DNA of 64,000 bases from Lederbergia galactosidilytica. GTDB lineage: Bacteria > Bacillota > Bacilli > Bacillales > Bacillaceae_C. The notes under the pieces were generated by a model that had not been told where the DNA came from, did not search any database, and was given only the letters and a program-made list of their open reading frames with translations. The position numbers and the translations under genes are program-made. This document shows, piece by piece, positions 36,163 to 45,443 of the stretch. The stretch spans positions 62,001 to 126,000 of the forward strand of contig NZ_JAGGKH010000006.1 of the NCBI RefSeq assembly GCF_017873565.1, in the 5' to 3' direction. Position 1 is the first letter of the stretch; every line of letters starts with the position of its first letter.

Positions 36163-36905
36163 ATCTGATCTAATATTTTCTTTTCTAAGCGTGAAACTTG
36201 AACTTGTGATATCCCGAGACGTGAAGCCACTTCTGATTGCGTTTGATCTTTGTAATAGCGCAGATAAACAATTAATCTTTCGCGTTCATCAAGTCCCCTT
36301 ATTGCTTCTTCTAATGCAATTTTATCAAACCACTTATGATCATTCTCATCTGAAAGCTGATCAATTAATATAATCGGATCCCCATCATTTTCATACACTG
36401 TCTCATGGATAGAAGCTGGAGATCTGCCGGCATCTTGGGCCATCAGTACTTCCTCTTGAGAAACATCTAAATAAGTAGCTATGTCGGAAATCGTTGGCAC
36501 CTTTCCATCCCTTTTGGCCAACTCATCCCTTGCTTTTCTAATTTTGTTACCAAGCTCCTTAATGGACCGACTTACCTTCACAGCCCCATCATCACGAATA
36601 AAGCGCTGAATTTCGCCAATAATCATGGGAACTGCATATGTTGAAAACTTTACGTCATAAGAAAGATCGAATTTATCAATCGATTTCAACAAACCAATGC
36701 TGCCAATTTGGAATAGATCATCCGGATCATATCCTCGATTCAAGAATCGTTGTACGACTGACCAGACGAGTCTAACATTTTTTTCAACAAGAATGTCTCT
36801 TGCATTTTGATCCCCTTCTTGACTTTTCTTAATGAAGTCCTTTACTTCTGAGTCGCTCAAAAAGCCCTTTCTTGCCTCTTTTTTTAATTGCACGTCCATA
36901 GGCAC
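36141..36905 (-). CDS. sigF: SigF (SpoIIAC), forespore sigma factor
   Basis: The protein has 254 residues. Region 2 includes 'RFLNRGYDPDDLFQIGSIGL' and 'KFSTYAVPMIIGEIQRFIRD', region 3 'VKVSRSIKELGNK', and region 4 'QTQSEVASRLGISQVQVSRL'. It directs the first forespore-specific transcription after asymmetric division. It is third in the operon, 6 bases after spoIIAB. A strong terminator overlaps its end. Confidence 0.97.
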   Translation of the reverse strand: MPMDVQLKKEARKGFLSDSEVKDFIKKSQEGDQNARDILVEKNVRLVWSVVQRFLNRGYDPDDLFQIGSIGLLKSIDKFDLSYDVKFSTYAVPMIIGEIQRFIRDDGAVKVSRSIKELGNKIRKARDELAKRDGKVPTISDIATYLDVSQEEVLMAQDAGRSPASIHETVYENDGDPIILIDQLSDENDHKWFDKIALEEAIRGLDERERLIVYLRYYKDQTQSEVASRLGISQVQVSRLEKKILDQMKEHMDA

Positions 36906-36911
36906 GGCTCC

Positions 36912-37352
36912 TTAATTGCATAACGCTTTGTTTTTCGTTACATATTTTGTTAGACGGACCGTGGTGCCTGAACCTGGTTGCGATTCTACTTCTATCTTGT
37001 CCATAAAATTTTCCATGATCGTGAAGCCCATTCCTGATCGTTCTAATTCAGGTTTCGTTGTAAAAAGTGGTTGTCTTGCCTCATCAATATTATCAATCCC
37101 AATCCCATTATCGCGGATAATAAGGTCAATCATTTCATCTTCAATGGCAGCTGAAATATAGACAATCCCCGCTGGGTTTTGCTCATAGCCATGAATAATG
37201 GCGTTTGTGACAGCTTCAGAAACAACAGTCTTAATTTCAGTTAATTCATCCATCGTTGGATCCAATTGGGCAATAAATGCTGCCACTGTCACCCGAGCAA
37301 ATGATTCATTTTGACTTAATGCACTAAATTGTAGTTGCATTTCATTTCTCAT
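36912..37352 (-). CDS. spoIIAB: SpoIIAB, anti-sigma-F factor and serine kinase
   Basis: The protein has 146 residues from the ATG at 37352 (GGGGG site 9 bases upstream), one base after the spoIIAA stop codon. The GHKL ATPase boxes are '[12 protein letters not shown]' (N box), 'RDNGIGI' (G1) and '[11 protein letters not shown]' (G2). It binds and blocks SigF and phosphorylates SpoIIAA. It is very close in length and start ('[19 protein letters not shown]') to B. subtilis SpoIIAB. Confidence 0.97.
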   Translation of the reverse strand: MRNEMQLQFSALSQNESFARVTVAAFIAQLDPTMDELTEIKTVVSEAVTNAIIHGYEQNPAGIVYISAAIEDEMIDLIIRDNGIGIDNIDEARQPLFTTKPELERSGMGFTIMENFMDKIEVESQPGSGTTVRLTKYVTKNKALCN

Positions 37353-37353
37353 T

Positions 37354-37704
37354 CTATGCAACCCCCAATCTTTCTAAAGCTAATTGCTCTGAGCTTTCTA
37401 AGTTCATAATTTTAAATAAACCCGACATTTCAAACAATCTTTTAACCGGAGCCGATATAGCGCATACGACCATTTCACCATTCTTAAGCTTAATTTGTTT
37501 ATATCTCCCTAAAATAACACCTAATCCGGAACTATCCATGAAAGTGAGGTTCGCCAAATTCAATACAATATGGTGAATTTGGTAGGTTTCAATTGCTTGG
37601 TTTACCTTCTCTCTTAATTCTTCAGCTGTATGATGATCCAGTTCACCAGTCAGTCGTATACACAATACGTCCTGTCTTACGTCCAATTCAATATTCAAAC
37701 TCAA
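37354..37704 (-). CDS. spoIIAA: SpoIIAA, anti-anti-sigma factor
   Basis: The protein has 116 residues from a TTG at 37704 with a GGAGG site. The STAS domain has '[17 protein letters not shown]' with the phosphorylated Ser58. Dephosphorylated SpoIIAA displaces SigF from SpoIIAB in the forespore. It is the first gene of the spoIIA operon; a sigma-H promoter lies just upstream. Confidence 0.97.
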   Translation of the reverse strand: MSLNIELDVRQDVLCIRLTGELDHHTAEELREKVNQAIETYQIHHIVLNLANLTFMDSSGLGVILGRYKQIKLKNGEMVVCAISAPVKRLFEMSGLFKIMNLESSEQLALERLGVA

Positions 37705-37741
37705 TTGCCTTATCCTCCTCGCATATAGAAGTATAAAGAGT

Positions 37742-37771
37742 GATTTCTACTCTTTTCCCTCTAAATCCTTC
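37742..37771 (-). promoter_or_regulatory. Sigma-H promoter of the spoIIA operon
   Basis: Minus-strand GAAGGATTT fully matches the sigma-H -35 (RnAGGAWWW). Twelve bases later GTAGAAATC approximates the -10 (RnnGAATWW). It lies about 40 bases before spoIIAA. The B. subtilis operon is likewise sigma-H dependent. Confidence 0.75.
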
Positions 37772-37872
37772 CTAATGACAAAACTAGAAGAAATTCGGCA
37801 TTTTTTTCGCACTGTTTCTATTAAAAATCTTCATATTCATTACTTCTATGGAGCAATGGCAACTCTGCTCTT

Positions 37873-39036
37873 TCAGTCTGTTTTTGTAAACAATCCGAAC
37901 GAACGTTTATACAACTGCCACCATGAAGCTCTCTCCACATTTTCTTTTGCAACTAGTGGCACTTCAATTAGCTCTTTCCCCTCTTTTTTTACTTTTAGAA
38001 CACCAATTTGTTCCCCTTTTTTAATAGGAGCTTTAAGATGTTCATTCAATTCTATTTCTTCTGTAAGCTTATCTAATTTTTCCCCTTTTTTTGTGAGAAC
38101 CGAAGCGTTTTCTCCTGTTACCGCTTCTATATATTTTTTACTGCCCTTACTAACTTTTGCTTTTTCTATCGCCTTTCCTTTTTCATACAAAGGATGTGTC
38201 GCATATTGAGAAAAAGAATAATCCAACATTTTTGTTATTTGAGCATTTCTACTCTTTGAAGTTGGTGCACCAAAGACTACAGCAATCACTCGCATCCCAT
38301 CTTTTTTTGCTGTAGCAGTTAGACAATACTTTGCTTCACTTGTATATCCTGTTTTTAAGCCATCAACACCTGGATAAAATTTAACTAGTTTATTTGTATT
38401 CACTAGCCAAAATTTATTATCAGTATCCTCTCTTAAATAGGCTTCATAATTCTTAGTGAAATTAGTAATTTCTTCATGCTTCAATAACTCTTTTGCCATA
38501 ATGGCCATATCATGTGCTGTACTATAATGATCTTCAATGGGTAACCCGGTCGTGTTTTTAAAATGGGTATTTTTCAAACCTAATTCTTTAGTACGTTCGT
38601 TCATCATGTCGACAAATGCTTCTTCACTTCCCGCGATTTTCTCAGCTAATGCGACTGAGGCATCGTTAGCTGAGCCAATTGCCATTGCTAATAAAAGCTC
38701 CTCAACGGTCATCTCTTCGCCAGGCTCGAGAAAAATTTGTGATCCCCCCATCGAAGCTGCGTACTCACTAGTTGTGACCTTTTCATCCATCTTGATTTTA
38801 CCTGAATCAATAGCTTCCATAATTAATAACATTGTCATAATTTTTGTCATAGAAGCAGGTGAGTACTTTTCGTCCTTATTTTTCTCATATAAAACCGTCC
38901 CAGTATCTCTTTCAATTAGGATTGCTGATTTTGAGTCTTCCGCCAGCTCTGTTTTCTTTTCCTCAGCAAATGCAGCTCCTGAATATAATGAAAGAATTAA
39001 ACATAATGCAACAAACACAGTTACAACTTTTTTCAT
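37873..39036 (-). CDS. dacF: DacF, forespore D-Ala-D-Ala carboxypeptidase
   Basis: The protein has 387 residues from the ATG at 39036, with a GGAGGG site 8 bases upstream. The signal peptide covers about 1-25. Penicillin-binding motifs are 'PASMTKIMTM' (SxxK), 'GSANDASVA' (SxN) and 'LKTGYTSEAK' (KTG). A C-terminal beta domain follows. It helps set cortex cross-linking from the forespore side. Its sigma-F promoter is visible, and in B. subtilis it can read into spoIIA. pupG, which separates deoB and dacF in B. subtilis, is absent. Confidence 0.95.
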   Translation of the reverse strand: MKKVVTVFVALCLILSLYSGAAFAEEKKTELAEDSKSAILIERDTGTVLYEKNKDEKYSPASMTKIMTMLLIMEAIDSGKIKMDEKVTTSEYAASMGGSQIFLEPGEEMTVEELLLAMAIGSANDASVALAEKIAGSEEAFVDMMNERTKELGLKNTHFKNTTGLPIEDHYSTAHDMAIMAKELLKHEEITNFTKNYEAYLREDTDNKFWLVNTNKLVKFYPGVDGLKTGYTSEAKYCLTATAKKDGMRVIAVVFGAPTSKSRNAQITKMLDYSFSQYATHPLYEKGKAIEKAKVSKGSKKYIEAVTGENASVLTKKGEKLDKLTEEIELNEHLKAPIKKGEQIGVLKVKKEGKELIEVPLVAKENVERASWWQLYKRSFGLFTKTD

Positions 39037-39071
39037 ATCAATCCCTCCACCGGAAATGTTTTCCATAAACC

Positions 39072-39101
39072 CATTCTCTCCCAGGTTAGATGGATTTATA
39101 C
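39072..39101 (-). promoter_or_regulatory. Sigma-F promoter of dacF
   Basis: Minus-strand GTATA (39101-39097), 15 bases, then GGAGAGAATG (39081-39072). This matches the sigma-F pattern GYWTA / GGnrAnAnTW at all but the last position. Confidence 0.75.
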
Positions 39102-39114
39102 AAAGGCAAAAAGA

Positions 39115-39142
39115 AAAAGCCGGAAATCATTTTCCGGCTTTT
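39115..39142 (-). terminator. Terminator after deoB
   Basis: AAAAGCCGGAAA pairs with TTTCCGGCTTTT around a 4-base loop, followed by TCTTTTT on the minus strand, just past the deoB stop. Confidence 0.9.
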
Positions 39143-39148
39143 CTAAAC

Positions 39149-40342
39149 TTACACTTCTTTTTGTAAATTCTCTAAAAAACTTGTTCCTTTTCCATTCCAC
39201 TTTACTTTAAAGTTCTTGGCAATTGTTGCTCCAATATCAGCAAAAGTTTTCCGCATTGGCAGCTCCTTACCATAAGAAAATCTCTTTGAATAGGCAAATA
39301 ACGGTACAAACTCCCTTGTATGATCTGTTCCATGATGGGTTGGATCATTTCCATGATCTGCAGTAATGATCAATAGATCCTCTTCTCCCATTCGATTGAT
39401 TATTTCAGGAATCCTTTTGTCGAATTCCTCGAGTGCTTGTCCATAACCTTCAGGGTTCCTACGATGACCAAATTTGGCATCAAAATCTACCAAATTGATA
39501 AAATTCAGACCTGTAAAGTTTTTTCCCATCATTTGCAGGAGCTTATCAACTCCATCCATATTGGACTCCGTTCGAATCGATTCTGTTATGCCTTCTCCAT
39601 CATAAATATCATGAATTTTCCCGACGGCAATTACATCAAATCCAGCATCTTTTAATTTATTCATAACCGTTGGTGCAAACGGTTTTAAGGCATAATCATG
39701 GCGATTAGCTGTACGTTGAAATTCTCCCGGTTTTCCAATGAAAGGACGTGCAATGACACGACCGACTTTAAATTCCTCTTCCAGAGTTAATTGCCTAGTT
39801 TTTTCACAGATTTGATATAATTCTTCTAAAGGAACAATCTCTTCATGTGCCGCAATCTGTAAAACTGAGTCAGCAGAAGTATAAACAATTAAAGCTCCTG
39901 TATCCATATGCTCTTTTCCCAGTCTTTCAATAATCTCCGTTCCACTCGCCGGTATATTTCCAATAACTGATCGCCCTGATACTTTCTCAATCTCAGTAAT
40001 CAAGAGCTCCGGAAATCCGTTTGGAAAAACTTTAAATGGATGACTTGTTACGAGTCCCATTAACTCCCAATGTCCCGTCATCGTATCTTTGCCATTTGAT
40101 GCCTCTTGCATCTTCGTATAAAAGGAAATCGGTTTGTCTACTGGATCTATCCCTTTAATTTTTCTAATATTTGATAATCCAAAGTTTTGTAGATTCGGTA
40201 ATGTTAAACCACCCATTTTGTCAGCAATATGACCTAATGTATCTGCCCCTTCATCATTAAACTTAGCAGCATCAGGCGCCTCTCCTATTCCAACAGAATC
40301 TAGCACAATTAAATGAATTTTTTTAAAAGTTGTGTAGTCCAT
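39149..40342 (-). CDS. deoB: DeoB (Drm), phosphopentomutase
   Basis: The protein has 397 residues. The alkaline-phosphatase-fold metal sites are seen in '[17 protein letters not shown]', '[11 protein letters not shown]' (phosphothreonine region) and '[18 protein letters not shown]'. It interconverts (deoxy)ribose 1- and 5-phosphates in nucleoside salvage. It lies downstream of xerD with a 270-base gap. Its usual partner pupG is not next to it. Confidence 0.96.
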   Translation of the reverse strand: MDYTTFKKIHLIVLDSVGIGEAPDAAKFNDEGADTLGHIADKMGGLTLPNLQNFGLSNIRKIKGIDPVDKPISFYTKMQEASNGKDTMTGHWELMGLVTSHPFKVFPNGFPELLITEIEKVSGRSVIGNIPASGTEIIERLGKEHMDTGALIVYTSADSVLQIAAHEEIVPLEELYQICEKTRQLTLEEEFKVGRVIARPFIGKPGEFQRTANRHDYALKPFAPTVMNKLKDAGFDVIAVGKIHDIYDGEGITESIRTESNMDGVDKLLQMMGKNFTGLNFINLVDFDAKFGHRRNPEGYGQALEEFDKRIPEIINRMGEEDLLIITADHGNDPTHHGTDHTREFVPLFAYSKRFSYGKELPMRKTFADIGATIAKNFKVKWNGKGTSFLENLQKEV

Positions 40343-40614
40343 GACTATTCCTCCTACAAAATACGTTCATATTGCTAACATACCCTCTTAAATCAATGAT
40401 AAAAACTACCTTAAGCAATTTTTATTAGTCAATAGGACACAGTGTACATAGGAAGTATCAATATCCTCTTATTTATTGCTATGATATTCGTTATCTATTC
40501 ACTTTTCAGTTTTAACATAGACATCAAAGACTTAAAGCCCTTCTTCATAAAACTCATCGCAATTTTAACTATTCAATCGAATCAAAAAGAGAGTCTACGG
40601 CACTTGCTTTAGTG

Positions 40615-41514
40615 TTAAGCGCGTGGATGGTATTTTGTATAAACATCTTTCAATCTTGTTTTCGTTACATGTGTATAGATTTGTGTAGTTGAAATATCTG
40701 CATGTCCTAACATTTCCTGTACTGCTCTTAGGTCAGCACCATTTTCTAACAAATGGGTAGCAAAGGAATGCCGTAATGTATGGGGGGTCAAATCCTTCTC
40801 TATATTTGCCTCAGTTGCTAACTTTTTAATAATTTTCCAAAAACCTTGCCGTGTCAATCGATTACCATGATGATTCAGAAATAAAGCTTCTGTTTTATAT
40901 TTTGTCTTTCTTAGTTTAGGACGAGATTCTCGTAAATAATGGGCAACAGCATCTGAAGCCATTTGACCAAGGGGAATAATTCGTTCCTTATCGCCTTTTC
41001 CAATGCAACGAACAAAACCCATTGTTAAATGAACATTATCCAAATCTAGGTTGATTAGCTCACTTACCCTTATGCCTGTAGCATATAATAATTCCATCAT
41101 CGCTTTATCTCTTATACCATAGGAAGTCATTGGATCAGGTGTATTGAGCAAATTCTCAACTTCTTGAAAGCTTAATACTTGGGGTAATTTCCTTTCCATT
41201 TTTGGTGTTTCCAAATGGACAGATGGATCATGATCTACTACCCTATCTCTTAATAAAAATTGATGAAAAGCTCGAATGGATGCAATATGCCTGGCTAAAG
41301 TCTTCGAAGACTTTCCTTCTTTCTTGAGAAAGCCTAAAAATTGAATGATATGTATACGAGTCACATCATTCAATGCCTGTAATTGTTCAACCTGTTGTAA
41401 ATATTCTAAATAACGTTTTAAATCCCGCTTATACGAAACAATTGTATTTTGGGACAATCCTTTTTCAACTGTCATAAAGTGGATAAAATCTTGCATTTCA
41501 TCTTGCACAACCAT
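40615..41514 (-). CDS. xerD: XerD (RipX), site-specific tyrosine recombinase
   Basis: The protein has 299 residues. The N-terminal SAM-like DNA-binding domain is '[20 protein letters not shown]'. Catalytic residues lie in '[13 protein letters not shown]' (Arg), '[12 protein letters not shown]' (His, Arg), '[10 protein letters not shown]' (His) and 'QIYTHV' (Tyr). With XerC/CodV it resolves chromosome dimers at dif. The start overlaps the yqzK stop; a GTG two codons later (41508) fits the ribosome binding site better. Confidence 0.95.
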   Translation of the reverse strand: MVVQDEMQDFIHFMTVEKGLSQNTIVSYKRDLKRYLEYLQQVEQLQALNDVTRIHIIQFLGFLKKEGKSSKTLARHIASIRAFHQFLLRDRVVDHDPSVHLETPKMERKLPQVLSFQEVENLLNTPDPMTSYGIRDKAMMELLYATGIRVSELINLDLDNVHLTMGFVRCIGKGDKERIIPLGQMASDAVAHYLRESRPKLRKTKYKTEALFLNHHGNRLTRQGFWKIIKKLATEANIEKDLTPHTLRHSFATHLLENGADLRAVQEMLGHADISTTQIYTHVTKTRLKDVYTKYHPRA

Positions 41515-41750
41515 TACTCTCCATTCTGGTAAAAAAGGATTAGGCGCGAAAACCAGGCATCACTTTTTTGATTTTCTGGTTGAAAGGCCTTTACCGCACT
41601 TCCCTCCGGCTCATCATAACGCCGATAATTTTCATATTCTTGATTTATCCACATAATACCATAATAGAAGAGAATCGTGCATCCAATAAGCAAAACGAGT
41701 AATCGCAATGTTCCGAAAAGTGTTTTTAATATATTTCTCATTTTATTCAT
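41514..41750 (-). CDS. yqzK: YqzK family small membrane protein (DUF4227)
   Basis: The protein has 78 residues. One transmembrane helix ('[19 protein letters not shown]', about 17-35) precedes a polar tail with '[15 protein letters not shown]', the DUF4227 signature. It lies between fur and xerD as in B. subtilis and overlaps xerD by one base. Function is unknown. Confidence 0.85.
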   Translation of the reverse strand: MNKMRNILKTLFGTLRLLVLLIGCTILFYYGIMWINQEYENYRRYDEPEGSAVKAFQPENQKSDAWFSRLILFYQNGE

Positions 41751-42211
41751 CCTTTTATCTTAACTACTATTTTTATACTTGCTTTAACGTCCATTGATGA
41801 CGCTTGGCAGATACGAGATCATGATGTAAAAGGACCTATTAGTAGAGGCGGCAAAACAAGTAGTTGCACTTTTCCTTGTCCAGCTTCAGTGACTAGCGAC
41901 TAAATTTACAGCAACAGTCAACTTCGGCTCTTCCTTCGCCGTGTTTCCTATCTTCTCTGAAGCCGCTAAATTTGTACGTCGTAGGACAGGCGTTTCCGCT
42001 TTTCCTATTACCATCATATGCCAAGCTTGTTTTCATTTATTCATTAAACCTAGGGATGAGAGAAATTTTTTAACTAAAATTTTACAAAAAAATGAAGTGA
42101 TCACATTGCACAGCTTTTCCTTTTATATTGTGAATAAAAGTGCTCCTTTCTCAATAAAGAAAGTAAATTGGACTTTTAGCAAAATAAACAATTCAAATGT
42201 TTGGAGACAAT
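41751..42211. other. Intergenic region, mostly degenerate repeat
   Basis: There is no convincing gene. The 90-codon plus-strand frame at 41941-42213 runs across the repeat and has no ribosome binding site. The repeat at 41875-42004 is described separately. Confidence 0.5.
41875..42004 (+). repeat. Degenerate Bacillus-type intergenic repeat
   Basis: It begins CTTGTCCAGCTTCAGTGACT and ends GTAGGACAGGCGTTTCCGC. Between them are CAACTTCGGCTCTTCC and CTGAAGCCGCTAAATTTG. This order recalls a GC-rich repeat seen between many Bacillus genes. The ends are partly complementary. A shorter related piece occurs inside the sinI leader. Confidence 0.55.
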
Positions 42212-42242
42212 AAAAAAACCTCTTCCATTCAGGAAAAGGTTT
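42212..42242 (-). terminator. Terminator at the fur 3' end
   Basis: AACCTTTTCC and GGAAGAGGTT arms surround a 5-base loop across the fur stop and are followed by TTTTTTT on the minus strand. Confidence 0.9.
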
Positions 42243-42687
42243 AATCTGTTTTTTCTTGGCACTTCCAGCAAATCCCATGAAAAATGAGGCGATGATCTTT
42301 AATTTTAAAACGCCAATCTCTTTCTACAATCCTTTCCACATCTTCCAGTAAATCGTCTTGAATCTCTTCCACGGCTCCACATTCAATACAAATTAGATGG
42401 TGATGAAAATGGGCTGCTCCTTCTTTTCTAAGATCGAAGCGCGACACACCATCACCAAAATTAATTTTATCGACGACTTTTAGTTCCGTTAACAATTCTA
42501 AAGTCCTATATACTGTTGCAAGCCCGATTTCGGGTGATTTTTCTTTGACTAAAAGATATACATCTTCTGCACTTAAATGATCTTCCTCATGTTCAAGCAA
42601 TACCCGAACCGTGGCTTCACGCTGGGGAGTGAGCTTGTAGCTTGCGGAATGTAATTGTTTCTTTATCCGTTCTATGCGACTTTCCAT
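42241..42687 (-). CDS. fur: Fur, ferric uptake regulator
   Basis: The protein has 148 residues. The winged helix is 'KLTPQREATVRVLLEHEEDH' to 'ATVYRTLELL'. Metal sites are in 'AHFHHHLICIECGAVEEI' and the C-terminal 'CWKCQ', giving the structural zinc Cys4 site. It represses iron uptake genes when iron is bound. A PerR-box-like element lies just upstream of its -35, matching PerR control of fur in B. subtilis. Confidence 0.93.
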   Translation of the reverse strand: MESRIERIKKQLHSASYKLTPQREATVRVLLEHEEDHLSAEDVYLLVKEKSPEIGLATVYRTLELLTELKVVDKINFGDGVSRFDLRKEGAAHFHHHLICIECGAVEEIQDDLLEDVERIVERDWRFKIKDHRLIFHGICWKCQEKTD

Positions 42688-42721
42688 ACCTCAATATCCT
42701 CCCTCGCGATTCTCCACTATA

Positions 42722-42765
42722 ATTATATCAGATTGATGATCATATTCAAACTAAAATAATTATAA
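42722..42765 (-). promoter_or_regulatory. fur promoter with PerR-box-like operator
   Basis: On the minus strand TTTGAA (42750-42745), 17 bases, TATAAT (42727-42722) form a sigma-A promoter. Directly upstream, 42765-42751 reads TTATAATTATTTTAG, matching the PerR box TTATAATNATTATAA at 13 of 15 positions. Confidence 0.7.
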
Positions 42766-42797
42766 TGTGCGAAGGTTTAAGTAAATTTCTTTCTTTA

Positions 42798-43442
42798 TTA
42801 ATTAATAGAGAGAATAATAGACTTCATTAGTGCAGGGGAAATATAAGCCTCAATGCTAGCCGCGACTGTAATAACAGCGATCGCTCCTACATAAGCCATT
42901 ACATATTTCGCAAAAAGCGGAACAAATTGAAAGTGAAATGTCGGTCTGATGAAGACCTTTTTAATAATTTTCATAGATAACGCAATCGAACTAACCGATA
43001 GAAAGATTAGCACCGGAATCATGAACAAATTTTGCGGCAATAGCGAGACAAAGGAAAGTAATAAACCCTGCCATCCCATTTGGCTTACTAAAAAACCGAT
43101 AGAAAAACCAACGACAATACCTTTTAAAAAAATCAATAAAAAAATTAACGGGAACCCAATTATTGAGATGCCCAGCACCCAGATTAATCCGGCTATTTTC
43201 ACATTATGGAAAAAACTTAATTTTAATAACTCTTCAGGTGGCACCATTTGCCCTTCTCCTACTTGCCCAAAAAACTGGGTTAAGTAATAAAAAAGGTCTT
43301 CCTTCTGATGGGCTGATAAACTATTAACCATCACAGCACCGAATATAACCCCCATTAAAAATAAAACAGTCATAAAGGTATAAAGAGAAGAATGTTCTTG
43401 AAAATGACGAGTTATCACGTTTGTTGAAAGTCTATAGCGCAT
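42798..43442 (-). CDS. spoIIM: SpoIIM, engulfment protein
   Basis: The protein has 214 residues with five or six hydrophobic segments and a short cytoplasmic N-terminus. It forms the SpoIIDMP complex that remodels the septal wall during engulfment. The start has a full AGGAGG site 9 bases upstream. That site overlaps one arm of a perfect hairpin and follows a sigma-E-type promoter. Fur and endonuclease Q flank it as in B. subtilis. Confidence 0.94.
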   Translation of the reverse strand: MRYRLSTNVITRHFQEHSSLYTFMTVLFLMGVIFGAVMVNSLSAHQKEDLFYYLTQFFGQVGEGQMVPPEELLKLSFFHNVKIAGLIWVLGISIIGFPLIFLLIFLKGIVVGFSIGFLVSQMGWQGLLLSFVSLLPQNLFMIPVLIFLSVSSIALSMKIIKKVFIRPTFHFQFVPLFAKYVMAYVGAIAVITVAASIEAYISPALMKSIILSIN

Positions 43443-43454
43443 TGAATATTTCCT

Positions 43455-43490
43455 CCTGTCCCACGATTGTTACATCATATGTGGGACAGG
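43455..43490 (-). promoter_or_regulatory. Perfect hairpin overlapping the spoIIM Shine-Dalgarno
   Basis: CCTGTCCCAC (43464-43455 region in complement) and GTGGGACAGG form a 10-base perfect inverted repeat with a 16-base loop. The promoter-distal arm runs into the AGGAGG site (43457-43452), sharing three bases. In RNA from an upstream start the stem would mask the site. Confidence 0.8.
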
Positions 43491-43502
43491 CTGTTAATAT
43501 GT
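43474..43502 (-). promoter_or_regulatory. Sigma-E-type promoter of spoIIM
   Basis: Minus-strand ACATATT (43502-43496), 14 bases, CATATGAT (43481-43474). This fits sigma-E (KMATATT / CATAYAMT) with one mismatch in each box. The predicted start, near 43466, falls in the loop of the overlapping hairpin. Confidence 0.7.
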
Positions 43503-43537
43503 CAGACAAACATGAGAAATTTCACCGTAACAAGATC

Positions 43538-44707
43538 TTATGATTTTTTCACCTTACCATATTTTCCGCCTCCCCCGGCGGCAATTTGTAAATGCCCTTC
43601 GCGCGCTTGGATAATCATTTCTGCAAGTTGAGCATTAACTACTTCTTTGAGGTCCTCCCCCTTCACCCGATGCAAAATATCCATCTCTGTTCCAAAATGA
43701 TCTAGTAAGTTCTGCATCGTTTTTGGCCCTAAACCCGGAATGAAATCTAATGGCACTTGATGAATATAGGGAGGTCTCTTAGGCTTATTAGCATTTGCAT
43801 TTGCATTAGCCAACTCAGAAATACGTTCGGATACGCCCTTGGTATACTTTTCAGAACCACAACTGGAACAAATGAAACCTTCCATAGGTTCGGAACAAAC
43901 AGCACATGTTGTCCGATAATATTTACCTAAGCGGGGATTCAAACCATAGTTGGCAATTATTTTATTCTTGCCTTGATTCTTCAAGGCAAGAGAAAAAGCT
44001 GCAAATGTAGGCGTTTCTAAATCCATTTTTTGATATTCTCGGGCTATTTTTTGAGTTGAGTGTGCATCCGAATTTGTTAAAAATGTATAGTCATGCAATT
44101 CAGTTATCTGGTCTGCCATTTTAGTATCTGAACTTAATCCAAGCTCTACAGCATCAATAAGACTAGGTTCTAATATCTCAGTTAATGTGCGAGCAACTCC
44201 TTTGCCATATAAACTTTTAAAAGGAGTAAAAATATGCGCTGGAATGAATAATCCACCTAGACTTTTTACCTTTTCTTGTAATGGCTTAGCGTTTTCATAT
44301 ATTCTCTGCGTACTTAACTGGATATTCGTCACTCGAGCTGAAAGCCAAACAGAAAAGTCCTTTAAAGTTGAGAGTGTGGGAAAATATGCTAAGACATGAA
44401 TCGGTCCATGACAATTTTCATCATATACTTCTATCTCGGTACCAGGTATAAGGGTTACTTCATCTTCATAGCGGAATCCTCCATCTTCCATTTCCACTAA
44501 TTTTTCTTCATGAATCAACCGTTCTATTTCCATGATCACTTCGGGAGAATGACAATCGATAACTCCGACTATGTCTAGACCCTTAGGATATTTGGCTGCA
44601 CGCAATATATTAGTTAATGTCAGATTCCTACTACCCGTTATTTTAACTGCTTTTCCTGTATATGTTCTTCCAATGTGAATATGTAAATCAGCAAAGACTT
44701 CACTCAT
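43538..44707 (-). CDS. yqxK: Endonuclease Q-type PHP nuclease (YqxK)
   Basis: The protein has 389 residues. The PHP metal-dependent domain has 'DLHIHIGRT', 'DCHSPEV', 'PGTEIEVYDENCHG', 'PAHIFTPF' and 'TNSDAHST'. A four-Cys zinc finger 'CAVCSEPMEGFICSSCGS' lies near 268, and a helix-hairpin-helix 'IPGLGPKTMQNLLDHFG' near 327. EndoQ enzymes of this layout nick DNA 5' to deaminated bases or abasic sites. A linker near 300 carries a four-fold Ala-Asn repeat. It lies 1 base after nudF. Confidence 0.88.
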   Translation of the reverse strand: MSEVFADLHIHIGRTYTGKAVKITGSRNLTLTNILRAAKYPKGLDIVGVIDCHSPEVIMEIERLIHEEKLVEMEDGGFRYEDEVTLIPGTEIEVYDENCHGPIHVLAYFPTLSTLKDFSVWLSARVTNIQLSTQRIYENAKPLQEKVKSLGGLFIPAHIFTPFKSLYGKGVARTLTEILEPSLIDAVELGLSSDTKMADQITELHDYTFLTNSDAHSTQKIAREYQKMDLETPTFAAFSLALKNQGKNKIIANYGLNPRLGKYYRTTCAVCSEPMEGFICSSCGSEKYTKGVSERISELANANANANKPKRPPYIHQVPLDFIPGLGPKTMQNLLDHFGTEMDILHRVKGEDLKEVVNAQLAEMIIQAREGHLQIAAGGGGKYGKVKKS

Positions 44708-44708
44708 A

Positions 44709-45257
44709 TTAGCCTAACACCTTTTTCATTTGGAGATAAAGTACAGCATACGCCGTTTTCGCATCATAAATACGTTTCTCGTCAACAAAAGTAGCCGCAG
44801 ATTCTAAATCTACTTCTAACAAATCAACAAATTCATCCTCATCGCCTGGCAGTGGATTTTCTACTTTTTCCAAATCTGTAGCGATATAAAGATGAATCAC
44901 TTCATCTGAAAAACCAGGTGCTGTATAAAAAGAGGTCAAATAGTCCAGTTGATTTGCCCGAAATCCTGTCTCCTCTTCAAGCTCCCTTGCCGCTGTTATG
45001 TCTGGTTCTTCCCCCTGTTCAAGTTTCCCAGCAGGAATCTCTAGCAAAGATCGTTCCAATGGCTTACGGAATTGCTCCACCATTAAAATTTTCCCATCAC
45101 TTGTTATCGGAATTATTCCAACAGCGCCCGGGTGTTTAACAATTTCACGTTTCGCCATTTTTCCATTCGGAAGCTTAACCTCATCAACCTGCAATTTAAT
45201 AATCTTACCATTAAAAATTTCTTGACTGTGAATTGTTTTTTCTTCAAATTTATTCAA
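44709..45257 (-). CDS. nudF: NudF, ADP-ribose pyrophosphatase
   Basis: The protein has 182 residues from the TTG at 45257, which has an AAGGGG site 8 bases upstream; the longer frame to 45335 is not supported. The Nudix box is 'GKLEQGEEPDITAARELEEE' continuing TG, with all catalytic glutamates. It hydrolyses ADP-ribose to AMP and ribose 5-phosphate. Gene order yqkF-nudF-yqxK-spoIIM matches B. subtilis. Confidence 0.93.
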   Translation of the reverse strand: MNKFEEKTIHSQEIFNGKIIKLQVDEVKLPNGKMAKREIVKHPGAVGIIPITSDGKILMVEQFRKPLERSLLEIPAGKLEQGEEPDITAARELEEETGFRANQLDYLTSFYTAPGFSDEVIHLYIATDLEKVENPLPGDEDEFVDLLEVDLESAATFVDEKRIYDAKTAYAVLYLQMKKVLG

Positions 45258-45443
45258 TGTAAATCGCCCCTTACTTCTAACTACTATTATCATACCACAG
45301 CATTTATAGAACATTAATTTTGTTTTCTTTACCAACTTTTAGGTAAAATGAAGTTAAGGGAAACTCCAGAAAGTAGGGAGACTGACTCTTCAGGGGGATC
45401 TTACTGCTACTGATATGGGGAAAGACTGAAAGGACGAGATAAG

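Noticed and set aside
41941-42213. 90-codon plus-strand frame
   Set aside because: Runs across the degenerate repeat and into the fur terminator; no ribosome binding site.
43455-43490. Terminator of yqxK
   Set aside because: The stem is strong, but no U-tract follows; the overlap with the spoIIM ribosome binding site fits regulation better.
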